NCBI GenBank assembly: GCA_027012915.1
Contig: JALUYN010000561.1
Coordinates: forward strand, 1 to 8,597
Length of the DNA: 8,597 bases
From: Cellvibrionaceae bacterium
Lineage (GTDB): Bacteria; Pseudomonadota; Gammaproteobacteria; Pseudomonadales; Cellvibrionaceae
Direction: 5' to 3'
A model generated the notes under the pieces. The model was not told where the DNA came from and ran no database searches. It saw only the letters and a program-made list of their open reading frames with translations. The position numbers and the translations under genes are program-made. Positions 1-8,237 of the stretch are shown here, piece after piece; positions within the stretch are counted from its first letter, which is position 1; each line of letters opens with the position of its first letter.

Positions 1-1
1 T

Positions 2-1579
2 GAAGCTCTGCGCGATGCAGCTCTGCAAACTCTGCAGCGCGCTATCGACGGAAAATTGGATTACCAGGCCCGTCGTGAAGTCAAGAAGGCTCCTCTGCAG
101 CTCAATGGCACTGAATCTTTGATGGCGTTTGAAACCGCCAAAGCCTTTATCGCCGGTCAGGCCGGTCCAAACTACCCTGCACCTGTAACCGCAGTTAAGT
201 GCATTCAGAAAGGTGCCGGCCTGGACCGTGACGGCGCTCTGGCTGTTGAATCTGAAGGTTTTGCCAAGGTAGCTACCACCAGTGTTGCACAATCTCTGGT
301 TGGGCTGTTCCTGAGCGACCAACTGCTGGCCAAGAAAGCCAAAGATTGGGAAAAGAAAGCTGACAAGAAAGTTGAGCGTGCTGCAGTATTGGGTGCGGGC
401 ATCATGGGTGGTGGTATCGCCTATCAATCAGCTCTAAAAGGTACGCCTATCAAGATGAAAGACATCGCTCAGGCGGGTCTGGATCTTGGTATGAGTGAAG
501 CCAACAAGCTGCTGAGCAAGCGCGTATCTCGCGGCCGCATGACTGCTGACAAGATGGGCGCCATCCTGTCCAGCATTGAGGCAACTCTGTCCTACGACAA
601 CTTTGACAGTGTAGATATCGTTGTAGAAGCGGTTGTTGAGAATCCAAAAGTTAAGCACGCTGTGCTGGCCGACGTTGAGAAGCAGGTTTCTGAAGACGCA
701 ATCATCGCTTCCAATACCTCTACCATTTCCATTACTTACCTGGCCGAAGCTCTGGAGCGCCCAGAGAACTTCTGTGGTATGCACTTCTTTAACCCGGTTC
801 ACGCTATGCCCCTGGTTGAAGTTATTCGCGGTGAAAAGACCTCTGACACTGCAGTAGCTCGTACCGTTGCTTACGCTAACGCTATGGGTAAGAAAGCCAT
901 TGTCGTAAACGATTGCCCTGGATTCCTGGTTAACCGCGTTCTGTTCCCATACTTCGCTGGTTTCGCTGACCTGGTTCGCGATGGTGCGGATTTCCAGAAA
1001 GTGGATAAAGTTATGGAGAAATGGGGCTGGCCAATGGGACCTGCTTACCTGTCTGACGTTGTTGGTATCGATACCGGTGACCACGCAGAGAAGGTTATGG
1101 CTGAAGGCTTCCCTGATCGCATGACCAAAACCTACAAGACTTGTGGCGATGTGATGTACGAAAATGGTCGTTACGGTCAGAAGAACGGTAAAGGTTTCTA
1201 CGTTTACGAAGAAGACAAGCGCGGCAAGCCCAAGAAAGTGGTTTCCGAAGAAACTTACGAGCTGCTCAAGCCTGTTGTTGCAGAATCCAAGGATTTCGAA
1301 ACTGACGAAATCATTATGCGCATGATGATTCCAATGGCTAACGAGCTGGCTCGCTGCCTGGAAGAGGGTATTGTAGGCAGTGCGGCTGAAGCGGATATGG
1401 CGCTGATCTACGGCGTTGGCTTCCCTCCATTCCGTGGTGGTGTATTCCGTTGGATTGATGACATGGGCGCTGACAAGTTCGTTGAAGCCTGTGACAAGTA
1501 CAAAGATCTTGGCAAGCGTTACGAAGCAATCGATATGATTCGTGACATGGCTGCCAACGGCAAGAAATTCTACGCCTAA
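2..1579 (+). CDS. fadB: Fatty acid oxidation complex alpha subunit FadB, 5' partial
   Basis: This is the multifunctional alpha subunit of aerobic beta-oxidation: enoyl-CoA hydratase/isomerase plus L-3-hydroxyacyl-CoA dehydrogenase, cytosolic, in an alpha2beta2 complex with FadA. The open frame runs through the left edge, so 525 residues are visible. Judged from the remembered E. coli protein (729 aa), about 190 N-terminal residues are missing, including the hydratase glutamates. Visible are the linker helix, the Rossmann NAD-binding glycine motif [11 protein letters not shown] (visible residues about 131-141, bases near 392-424), the dehydrogenase signature HFFNPVH with the catalytic His codon at 782-784, the [10 protein letters not shown] segment, and the C-terminal [14 protein letters not shown] motif typical of the second dehydrogenase repeat. 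The TTG at 56 is internal, not a start. The TAA is 33 bases before fadA, so the two form an operon. No frameshift is visible. Confidence 0.97.
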   Translation, partial: EALRDAALQTLQRAIDGKLDYQARREVKKAPLQLNGTESLMAFETAKAFIAGQAGPNYPAPVTAVKCIQKGAGLDRDGALAVESEGFAKVATTSVAQSLVGLFLSDQLLAKKAKDWEKKADKKVERAAVLGAGIMGGGIAYQSALKGTPIKMKDIAQAGLDLGMSEANKLLSKRVSRGRMTADKMGAILSSIEATLSYDNFDSVDIVVEAVVENPKVKHAVLADVEKQVSEDAIIASNTSTISITYLAEALERPENFCGMHFFNPVHAMPLVEVIRGEKTSDTAVARTVAYANAMGKKAIVVNDCPGFLVNRVLFPYFAGFADLVRDGADFQKVDKVMEKWGWPMGPAYLSDVVGIDTGDHAEKVMAEGFPDRMTKTYKTCGDVMYENGRYGQKNGKGFYVYEEDKRGKPKKVVSEETYELLKPVVAESKDFETDEIIMRMMIPMANELARCLEEGIVGSAAEADMALIYGVGFPPFRGGVFRWIDDMGADKFVEACDKYKDLGKRYEAIDMIRDMAANGKKFYA

Positions 1580-2788
<1,209 letters not shown>

Positions 2789-2806
2789 GCTATTCTGTTC
2801 TTAGAG

Positions 2807-2834
2807 AATCCGGGGCTTGCCCCGGATTTTTTTT
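2807..2834 (+). terminator. Rho-independent terminator of fadBA
   Basis: A perfect inverted repeat, AATCCGGGGC (2807-2816) and GCCCCGGATT (2819-2828), forms a GC-rich stem of about 9 bp with a four-base CTTG loop. An eight-base T run (2827-2834) follows directly. It starts 18 bases after the fadA stop codon. Confidence 0.95.
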
Positions 2835-2839
2835 GCCTA

Positions 2840-2867
2840 TTCATCAGGTTTATGGATTTGGTAGACT
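2840..2867 (+). promoter_or_regulatory. Candidate extended -10 promoter for the PMI-like gene
   Basis: Downstream of the fadA terminator, TGGTAGACT (2859-2867) reads as an extended -10 element (TG, one base, then TAGACT with 4 of 6 consensus bases). A weak -35-like TTCATC lies at 2840-2845, with a 16-base spacer. It would start transcription about 25 bases before the proposed TTG codon. The gene needs a promoter here because the preceding terminator is strong, but the match is modest. Confidence 0.3.
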
Positions 2868-2898
2868 GCGCGCTTTGCGCAACCACGCTGGGGTTACA

Positions 2899-4251
2899 TT
2901 GAATCATTTTATCGCTGTCGATAATCCGGAAGCTTATATTCAGGCGGCCTGCAGTGGGCAGGGCTCCAGTGACTCCCAACTGATCAGTTTCCGTTTTGAA
3001 TATGAGCAGTATTATCTGGAACCCGTGTCCAACATAGTTCTGGTAGTTGTGGCTGAATGTGTCGGCGGTACTTTGTCGAGCCTGGCTGTCGGGCAATGGC
3101 GCGATGAAATGCTCGATAGTCTTGCCGGAGTTGATGTGGAGCTTCGCCAATGGGCGGGACAATATGGATTGCCGTTGTTTAATATTAAGGAACCAGTAGC
3201 CCTCGAACCCATTGCCATTCCTAAACCTTGGGGTAGGGAAATCTGGTATACCGGTATTGAGGCAAGAGGGCAGTCGCGTGTTACTGACGGTGTGTCCTCG
3301 ATACCGCTTCCATGGTTGTTGGCTGTGGCGCCTCAGAGCTTGGCCAAAGGCAGGCACCGACAGCTAAATCTGTTAAAGATTCTCGATCCGTTACCAGAAG
3401 AGGTATACGGTGATCTTTACTTTGAGCAACACCAGGAAAAGCAGGAAGTCTATGTGGTGACCCATGTAGATGATCAGGCGTGGCCTGATGGAAGAGGGGG
3501 GATCTGTATTGGTTTTGACCCAGCTGTTCGTAGTGAATTTTCGAGTGATGACGAATGCAAGATCGCGTTTTCAGAGGCGGTAAAAGAATATGAAATCGTT
3601 CGTCGAGAGGTCGACGAGCGGCTTGATGAATGTAGAGTCCGTGACGGTATTGGTGCCAATGAGCCTGTAATGGCAGACACAGCCAAGCGCTGGCTGGCAA
3701 CATTGCCTGCTGAGCTGCTCGATAGAGAGTTGGCGTTGCGCAAAAGTATGGATCGTTTTAAGGGCGTGAAAGCACTTGAGGTCGGAGACGTGCTAAAAGT
3801 CCCTACGCATACTCCGCACTCTTTAATGCATGGCGTTAGGACTATCGAGTTTCAAACGCCTGTTTACGAGCGTCAGATCATTTCGTTTGCACAAAAGGTT
3901 CTTACACAGTCTCACTGGGATACAGAACAAGCCTTGGGCTCTATGCAGCTTGATGTACCTGACTTGGCCGTGCTCAATGAGCTGGGTCGCGGTGAAGGAT
4001 ACCTTATCGAAGAGGTTGTGGACTTCGACAGTTTCTTTGTTTGGCGGCTAACGCTGCAGCCAAATAGCACCTACGAGATGGAAAAGGCGTTGGATTATGC
4101 GCTGGTCATCAGCGTGTCGGGGTCGGTCAGCGTCGAGGGTCAGAATTTAGGGGAAGAGAGTGCAGTGATGGTTCCAGCGAATTTGCAGTCCGTTAATGTA
4201 GTCAATAATGGCTCGTCCTCGGCTGTTTTGCTGCTGTCTTTTCCAAAATAA
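2899..4251 (+). CDS. Phosphomannose isomerase (class I)-like two-cupin protein
   Basis: The 450-residue product resembles class I mannose-6-phosphate isomerases, which interconvert mannose-6-P and fructose-6-P using one zinc, but I cannot confirm that activity. Residues 1-100 are unlike the usual enzyme start. KPWGREIW (109-116) matches the PMI opening motif. EQHQEKQEVYVV (176-187) gives a cupin-1 pattern with His178 and Glu183. A helical insert spans about 210-290. GDVLKVPTHTPHS (296-308) is cupin motif 2 with His307. IEFQTPVYERQI (316-327) carries Arg325 at the position of the PMI catalytic arginine. Residues 375-450 form a second barrel like the PMI C-terminal domain. The frame is open back into fadA, but that part crosses the terminator. 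TTG 2899 is chosen because GGGG (2890-2893) precedes it; TTG 2875 is the alternative, and the first in-frame ATG (3109) would remove 70 residues. It has its own transcription unit, and its neighbours do not reveal a role. Confidence 0.8.
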   Translation: MNHFIAVDNPEAYIQAACSGQGSSDSQLISFRFEYEQYYLEPVSNIVLVVVAECVGGTLSSLAVGQWRDEMLDSLAGVDVELRQWAGQYGLPLFNIKEPVALEPIAIPKPWGREIWYTGIEARGQSRVTDGVSSIPLPWLLAVAPQSLAKGRHRQLNLLKILDPLPEEVYGDLYFEQHQEKQEVYVVTHVDDQAWPDGRGGICIGFDPAVRSEFSSDDECKIAFSEAVKEYEIVRREVDERLDECRVRDGIGANEPVMADTAKRWLATLPAELLDRELALRKSMDRFKGVKALEVGDVLKVPTHTPHSLMHGVRTIEFQTPVYERQIISFAQKVLTQSHWDTEQALGSMQLDVPDLAVLNELGRGEGYLIEEVVDFDSFFVWRLTLQPNSTYEMEKALDYALVISVSGSVSVEGQNLGEESAVMVPANLQSVNVVNNGSSSAVLLLSFPK

Positions 4252-4262
4252 ATGGCTACTAA

Positions 4263-4316
4263 TTCAACCAAAAGAACAGGTTCAACCAAAACCCGGTTTA
4301 TTTTGTTGAACCCTGT
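4263..4316 (+). repeat. Direct and inverted TTCAAC repeats, imperfect hairpin
   Basis: The 11-base word TTCAACCAAAA occurs at 4263-4273 and again at 4281-4291, an 18-base period. The second copy lies in an inverted repeat: GGTTCAAC (4279-4286) pairs perfectly with GTTGAACC (4305-4312). Allowing two single-base bulges, the stem extends to about 15 bp (4276-4291 with 4301-4316), with a nine-base loop. No T run follows, so it is not a classic terminator, although it lies directly after the PMI-like gene and could still stop transcription or protect the mRNA 3' end. Confidence 0.6.
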
Positions 4317-4343
4317 AGGGGAGTGTGGCAAAATCTGCACCCC

Positions 4344-4374
4344 TTGAACTTGGGAACACTGCTTTTGATAGAAT
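4344..4374 (+). promoter_or_regulatory. Candidate sigma-70 promoter for tRNA-Leu (and tig)
   Basis: TTGAAC (4344-4349) and TAGAAT (4369-4374) resemble -35 and -10 elements separated by 19 bases, slightly longer than ideal. The predicted start is about 50 bases before the mature tRNA 5' end, leaving a leader for RNase P to remove. A stable RNA gene needs a promoter in this spacer, and this is the best candidate I see. Confidence 0.4.
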
Positions 4375-4428
4375 AGTTTGAGAAAAATCAAAGGCTTATA
4401 GTTGTTTTCAAGTTGATGTGAAAGAAAC

Positions 4429-4513
4429 GCGGACGTGGCGGAATTGGTAGACGCGCTAGGTTTAGGTTCTGGTATCGCAAGATGTGGGAGTTCAAGTCTC
4501 CCCGTCCGCACCA
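4429..4513 (+). tRNA. leuW: tRNA-Leu, anticodon UAG
   Basis: An 85-base class II tRNA. The acceptor stem GCGGACG (4429-4435) pairs with CGTCCGC (4503-4509), followed by discriminator A and an encoded CCA (4511-4513). The D-arm contains AATTGGTAGA. The anticodon loop TTTAGGT (4461-4467) holds TAG at 4463-4465, reading leucine CUA and other CUN codons. A long variable arm (4473-4485) is typical of leucine tRNAs, and the T-arm is GGGAG-TTCAAGT-CTCCC (4486-4502). The anticodon stem CTAGG/TCTGG contains two G-T wobble pairs. The gene sits 72 bases before tig, an arrangement common in Pseudomonas-like bacteria. The symbol follows the E. coli UAG isoacceptor. Confidence 0.97.
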
Positions 4514-4544
4514 CTCTTTCTACATTGTTACTTTCATTTAGACT

Positions 4545-4559
4545 TTGCTGATTCAGCAA
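4545..4559 (+). repeat. Short inverted repeat between tRNA-Leu and tig
   Basis: TTGCTGA (4545-4551) and TCAGCAA (4553-4559) form a perfect dyad around one base. In RNA this would be a 6-bp stem with a three-base loop. No T run follows immediately, so it is more likely a processing or folding element in a tRNA-tig transcript than a terminator. Its role is unproven. Confidence 0.4.
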
Positions 4560-4585
4560 TCACCTTACTTTTCACGAGGAACATC

Positions 4586-5902
4586 ATGCAGGTTTCAATT
4601 GAGACGACTTCTGGTTTAGAGCGTCGCATGACCGTTGGCATTCCCGCCGAACAAATCGATTCTGAAGTTCAAAAGCGTCTTCAGCAAGCCGCCAAAACCG
4701 TACGCCTTAATGGTTTCCGCAAAGGCAAAGTGCCTTTGAAAGTGGTTAAGCAACGTTTTGGTGTCGGTGTGCGTCAGGAAGTTCTGGGTGAATTGATGAG
4801 CCAGTCTTTCTACGAAGCCGTTCAGCAGGAAGATGTAAAGCCTGCTGGCCAGCCTTCTATCGAGCCAAAAGAAATGGCCGAAGGCAAAGATGTAGAATTT
4901 ATTGCAACTTTCGAAGTTTACCCGGAAGTTGTGCTTGCAGACACTTCCAGCTTTGAAATTGAGCGTTTGGAAGCTGATGTAACGGACAAAGATATCGATA
5001 ACATGATCACCACTCTGCAGAAGCAGCAAGCTGACTGGAAAGAAAGCAAGCGCAAAGCTCAGAAAGGTGATCGCGTTACTATCGACTACAAAGGCACCAA
5101 AGATGGTGAAGCCTTTGACGGCGGCACTGCTGAAGATCAGCAGCTGGTATTGGGTTCAAATTCCATGATTCCAGGTTTTGAGGATGGAATTCTGGGTATG
5201 AAGCCAGGCGAAGAGACCACTCTGGATCTGACTTTCCCTGAGGATTACCACAGCGAAGATCTGAAAGGCGCCGCTGTTCAGTTTGAAGTAAAAGTAAAAG
5301 GCAACGAGATTCAGAAATTGCCAGAACTGAACAAAGAGTTCTTTGCGAAGTTCGGTGTTGAAACCGAAGATGAGGCCGAGTTTAAGGCGGACGTTAAGTC
5401 CAATATGGAGCGTGAGTTGAAGAACGCTGCCAAGCAGAAGCTGAAAGCGTCCGTGATGGACAAGTTGGTCGAGGCGAACGACGTCGAAGTGCCTAACGCC
5501 TTGGTTGCCAGTGAGATCGAAGGCTTGCGCGGTCAAATGATGCAGCAGTTCGGTGGTGCTCAGCCGGATATGGACCTGAAATCTCTGCTGCCAGACGATA
5601 TGTTCAAAGAGCAGGCCGAGCGTCGTGTTGCTCTTGGCTTGATCGTTGGGGAGATCGTTAAGGGTGCAGAAATCGAGGTTGATGCTGACAAGGTTCGCTC
5701 AATGGTCGAGGAGATTGCCTCTACCTATCAAGAGCCTGAAGAGGTAATCAACTACTACTACGGCAACCAGCAGCTGCTGAGCGGTGTTGAGTCCGTGGTT
5801 TTGGAAGATCAAGTTGTTGATCATATTTTGTCCAGCTGCAAAGTAAGTGATGTACAGAGCACTTACGAAGAAGTTATCAAGCCTGCAGAGCAGGCCGGCT
5901 AA
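4586..5902 (+). CDS. tig: Trigger factor, ribosome-associated chaperone and prolyl isomerase
   Basis: Trigger factor binds ribosomal protein L23 at the exit tunnel and shelters nascent chains in the cytosol. The 438-residue product matches the family length (432 in E. coli). Residues 1-110 form the ribosome-binding domain, with the signature GFRKGKVP (43-50) whose Phe44-Arg45-Lys46 contact the ribosome. Residues about 150-245 are the FKBP-type prolyl isomerase domain (KGDRVTIDYKG, then LGSNSMIPGFEDGILGMKPGE). The rest is the helical C-terminal chaperone domain, ending in a charged tail. The ATG at 4586 is preceded by GAGGA (4576-4580). The frame is open further upstream only because it reads through the tRNA. 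It lies between tRNA-Leu and clpP, the usual gammaproteobacterial order, and a hairpin terminator follows it. Confidence 0.98.
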   Translation: MQVSIETTSGLERRMTVGIPAEQIDSEVQKRLQQAAKTVRLNGFRKGKVPLKVVKQRFGVGVRQEVLGELMSQSFYEAVQQEDVKPAGQPSIEPKEMAEGKDVEFIATFEVYPEVVLADTSSFEIERLEADVTDKDIDNMITTLQKQQADWKESKRKAQKGDRVTIDYKGTKDGEAFDGGTAEDQQLVLGSNSMIPGFEDGILGMKPGEETTLDLTFPEDYHSEDLKGAAVQFEVKVKGNEIQKLPELNKEFFAKFGVETEDEAEFKADVKSNMERELKNAAKQKLKASVMDKLVEANDVEVPNALVASEIEGLRGQMMQQFGGAQPDMDLKSLLPDDMFKEQAERRVALGLIVGEIVKGAEIEVDADKVRSMVEEIASTYQEPEEVINYYYGNQQLLSGVESVVLEDQVVDHILSSCKVSDVQSTYEEVIKPAEQAG

Positions 5903-5917
5903 TTTATAGCCATTTTC

Positions 5918-5958
5918 GCCGCGAAACGTTCTGTTTCGCGGCATTTTCCCTTCTTTTC
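5918..5958 (+). terminator. Rho-independent terminator of tig
   Basis: A perfect 10-bp stem, GCCGCGAAAC (5918-5927) with GTTTCGCGGC (5933-5942), has a five-base loop GTTCT. It is followed by ATTTT and, after a short interruption of C residues, a further T-rich stretch to 5958. The stem is strong, but the T tract is broken, so some read-through into clpP is possible. Confidence 0.85.
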
Positions 5959-5980
5959 AGTTCTAACGCTGGAATATCAT
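5954..5980 (+). promoter_or_regulatory. Candidate promoter for clpP
   Basis: TATCAT (5975-5980) matches five of six -10 consensus bases. TTTTCA (5954-5959) is a possible -35 with a short 15-base spacer. The start would leave a leader of about 100 bases. A TTGACG at 6008-6013 looks like a -35 box but has no acceptable -10 at the right distance. I saw no good sigma-32 box before clpP, although the gene is heat-inducible in E. coli. Confidence 0.28.
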
Positions 5981-6084
5981 CCCGGCAACGTTTAAGCTCG
6001 AATTCTATTGACGCTTCCGCTCCTCGATTCTCGTTGGGATATGGAGGCTAACTCGTTGATTATTCTCAAGGAAATAAAAGCAAG

Positions 6085-6720
6085 ATGGCGATAATTGATC
6101 CGACTTCTCAGAGCCAGGTGATTGAAAACTCCGGTTTGGTGCCAATGGTTATCGAGCAGACTGCTCGTGGTGAGCGTTCTTTTGATATCTATTCGCGCTT
6201 GTTAAAAGAGCGGGTAATTTTTATGGTGGGCCAGGTAGAGGATCACATGGCCAATCTTGTTGTTGCACAGTTGTTGTTCCTGGAGGCAGAAAACCCGGAT
6301 AAAGATATCCACCTGTATATCAATTCGCCCGGCGGATCTGTCACTGCAGGCATGTCAATTTACGACACCATGCAGTTTATAAAGCCAGATGTCAGCACCA
6401 TGTGTATCGGCCAGGCGTGCAGCATGGGCGCGTTTTTGCTTACAGCAGGAGCCAAAGGTAAGCGCTACTGTCTGCCAAACTCTCGTACCATGATTCACCA
6501 GCCTAGCGGTGGTGCCCAGGGGCAGGCGAGTGATATTCATATTCACGCCCAGGAAATCCTGAAGACTCGAGATCGCCTGAACGAGATTATGGCGTTTCAC
6601 ACAGGTCAAGATGTGTCAAAAATTGCCGAAGACACAGAAAGAGACAACTTTATGAGTGCGGAAGAGTCTATGAAATATGGCTTGATCGATGCCGTGCTAA
6701 ACCATCGCCAGGAGGCGTAA
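6085..6720 (+). CDS. clpP: ATP-dependent Clp protease proteolytic subunit ClpP
   Basis: ClpP is the serine peptidase that forms a double heptameric ring and degrades substrates fed by ClpX or ClpA. The product is 211 residues, a normal length. The catalytic triad is intact: Ser113 in [11 protein letters not shown], His138 in [10 protein letters not shown], and Asp187 in [10 protein letters not shown]. The oxyanion and strand motif [13 protein letters not shown] (79-90) is present. A propeptide precedes LVPMVIEQT, and by alignment with E. coli, self-cleavage is expected after about Ser16. The ATG at 6085 follows AAGGA (6068-6072) at 12 bases, a rather long spacing. The position used for the active-site approach is GQACSMG, where E. 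coli has GQAASMG, a mild variation. clpX follows after 98 bases with no obvious terminator between them, so the two are probably one transcript. Confidence 0.98.
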   Translation: MAIIDPTSQSQVIENSGLVPMVIEQTARGERSFDIYSRLLKERVIFMVGQVEDHMANLVVAQLLFLEAENPDKDIHLYINSPGGSVTAGMSIYDTMQFIKPDVSTMCIGQACSMGAFLLTAGAKGKRYCLPNSRTMIHQPSGGAQGQASDIHIHAQEILKTRDRLNEIMAFHTGQDVSKIAEDTERDNFMSAEESMKYGLIDAVLNHRQEA

Positions 6721-6738
6721 GCCAAATCCGGCATTTGT

Positions 6739-6776
6739 TGGAGCTGTGCCCTTGAAAAACCGGGGGTTTGGCTCCA
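6739..6776 (+). repeat. Hairpin in the clpP-clpX spacer
   Basis: TGGAGC (6739-6744) pairs with GCTCCA (6771-6776), enclosing a smaller hairpin AAACC (6757-6761) and GGTTT (6765-6769). No T run follows, so it is unlikely to end transcription efficiently. It could tune the clpP:clpX ratio by mRNA processing or stability, but this is inference. Confidence 0.4.
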
Positions 6777-6796
6777 TTGTAGTAGCGTATTAATAA
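6768..6796 (+). promoter_or_regulatory. Weak candidate internal promoter for clpX
   Basis: TTGGCT (6768-6773) followed after 17 bases by TAATAA (6791-6796) has the right spacing, but the -10 matches only three consensus bases. TATTAA at 6789-6794 is a better -10 with poorer spacing. This is a tentative call; clpX is more likely read mainly from the clpP promoter. Confidence 0.18.
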
Positions 6797-6818
6797 AAAG
6801 AGTTTACGGAGAGGTTTA

Positions 6819-8126
6819 ATGACCGACCACACCAGTGATAATGGCGATGACAGCGGAAAATTGCTGTACTGCTCTTTCTGTGGAAAGAGTCAGCATGAGG
6901 TACGCAAGCTGATTGCCGGACCTTCGGTGTTTATCTGCGATGAATGTGTCGATTTGTGCAACGATATTATTCGTGAAGAAATACAGGAGAGCGCGTCTGA
7001 GGGCTCTTCCGATCGTTTGCCAACACCGTTTGAAATCTCCGAGACCCTGGATCAGTATGTTATCGGCCAAAAACGCGCGAAGAAGGTACTGGCGGTAGCG
7101 GTATATAACCACTACAAACGTCTGCGTGCTGACGAGGGCAAAAAAGACAAAGAGGACGTCGAGCTAGGAAAAAGTAACATTTTGATGGTCGGTCCAACAG
7201 GTAGTGGTAAAACTCTTCTCGCTGAGACCTTGGCTCGCCTTCTGAATGTTCCGTTTACCATTGCTGATGCGACCACGCTTACCGAGGCTGGTTATGTCGG
7301 TGAAGACGTTGAAAATATCATTCAGAAGCTTCTGCAAAAATGCGATTACGACGTTGAAAAGGCCCAGCAAGGCATTGTTTATATTGATGAAATCGACAAG
7401 ATTTCGCGGAAATCTGACAACCCGTCTATTACTCGCGACGTGTCAGGTGAAGGTGTTCAGCAGGCGCTGTTGAAGCTTATTGAAGGTACGGTAGCGTCCG
7501 TGCCTCCGCAGGGCGGCCGCAAGCATCCACAGCAGGAATTTCTGCAGGTGGATACATCTAATATCCTATTTATCTGCGGCGGCGCTTTTGCCGGTCTGGA
7601 TAAAGTTATTCGTGATCGTTCGGAAAAAGGCGGTATCGGATTTGGGGCTGAAGTAAAGAGCAAGGACGACAGCAAAAATGTCGGTGAGACCTTTAAAGAG
7701 CTGGAACCAGAAGACTTGGTGCGCTATGGCCTGATCCCCGAGTTTGTCGGTCGTCTTCCTGTTATAGCTACTCTGGAAGAGTTGGATCTTGAGGCGCTGG
7801 TGCAAATTCTGACCGAACCCAAGAACTCCCTGACCAAGCAATATGGCAAACTCTTCAAAATGGAGGGTGTGGATATCGATTTTCGCACCGATGCGCTCGA
7901 AGCTGTGGCTAACAAGGCAATGGAGCGAAAAACTGGCGCTCGCGGCCTTCGCTCCATTATGGAATCCGTATTGCTCGACACCATGTACAAGATTCCAAGT
8001 GAAGATAATGTGAGTAAGGTTGTAGTGGACGAATCTGTTATTAAAGGGGAGTCTGAGCCCTTGCTGGTCTACGAAACAGCTGAAGAGCAGGAAGAGCCTG
8101 CACCAAAGGCAGCGCCTGAGGAATAA
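6819..8126 (+). CDS. clpX: ATP-dependent Clp protease ATP-binding subunit ClpX
   Basis: ClpX is the hexameric AAA+ unfoldase that recognises tagged substrates (such as SsrA-tagged proteins) and threads them into ClpP. The 435-residue product is of normal length (424 in E. coli). It shows the N-terminal zinc-binding domain with Cys18, Cys21, Cys40 and Cys43; Walker A GPTGSGKT (125-132); pore loop GYVG (158-161); Walker B IVYIDEID (186-193); the RKH pore loop (234-236); the ClpP-docking IGF loop (273-275); the arginine finger region FVGRLP with Arg312; and sensor 2 GARGLR (373-378). The C-terminal tail (about 419-435) is rich in Glu, Ala and Pro and looks disordered. The ATG has a strong GGAGAGG site at 6808-6814. 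It lies 98 bases after clpP, and a terminator follows. Confidence 0.99.
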   Translation: MTDHTSDNGDDSGKLLYCSFCGKSQHEVRKLIAGPSVFICDECVDLCNDIIREEIQESASEGSSDRLPTPFEISETLDQYVIGQKRAKKVLAVAVYNHYKRLRADEGKKDKEDVELGKSNILMVGPTGSGKTLLAETLARLLNVPFTIADATTLTEAGYVGEDVENIIQKLLQKCDYDVEKAQQGIVYIDEIDKISRKSDNPSITRDVSGEGVQQALLKLIEGTVASVPPQGGRKHPQQEFLQVDTSNILFICGGAFAGLDKVIRDRSEKGGIGFGAEVKSKDDSKNVGETFKELEPEDLVRYGLIPEFVGRLPVIATLEELDLEALVQILTEPKNSLTKQYGKLFKMEGVDIDFRTDALEAVANKAMERKTGARGLRSIMESVLLDTMYKIPSEDNVSKVVVDESVIKGESEPLLVYETAEEQEEPAPKAAPEE

Positions 8127-8162
8127 ATCGGTTCGATTCCGCCAAAAGCAGTAAGTACTACG

Positions 8163-8190
8163 TAAAAGGGGCTCATGCCCCTTTTATTTT
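8163..8190 (+). terminator. Rho-independent terminator of clpPX
   Basis: TAAAAGGGGC (8163-8172) and GCCCCTTTTA (8177-8186) form a perfect 10-bp stem with loop TCAT, followed by TTTT (8187-8190) and a T-rich stretch. The A-rich 5' arm means that it might also work on the opposite strand. Confidence 0.93.
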
Positions 8191-8199
8191 GTCTATATT

Positions 8200-8237
8200 T
8201 TTGGGGATGGCTTGTTTTTTTTCTTTCCGTCCCCAAA
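8200..8237 (+). repeat. Inverted repeat in the lon leader/promoter region
   Basis: TTTGGGGATGG (8200-8210) pairs with CCGTCCCCAAA (8227-8237). The stem is 11 bp with a single T-G wobble. The 16-base loop is very T-rich. The right arm overlaps the proposed sigma-32 -10 box, so the dyad could be an operator, or part of a second terminator for clpX read-through; its function is unknown. Confidence 0.6.

Noticed and set aside
56..58. TTG at 56 as the start of fadB
   Set aside because: The frame continues to the left edge, with sequence that fits FadB near residue 180, so this codon is internal.
4317..4344. AGGGG ... CCCCT inverted repeat as a second terminator before tRNA-Leu
   Set aside because: Only five bases pair cleanly, the interior is mismatched, and no T run follows.
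4140..4559. Minus-strand ORF of 139 codons across the tRNA-Leu
   Set aside because: Its GRLELPHLAIPEPKPSAS segment is simply the antisense translation of a tRNA-Leu, a familiar spurious product in databases.
4484..4585. Upstream extension of the tig frame from an ATG-like position in the tRNA
   Set aside because: It would translate the 3' half of the tRNA. The ATG at 4586 has a good ribosome site and gives the conserved trigger factor N-terminus with the GFRKGKVP motif at residue 43.
6008..6013. TTGACG as a -35 box for clpP
   Set aside because: No -10-like hexamer lies 15-19 bases downstream; the next candidate is more than 20 bases away.
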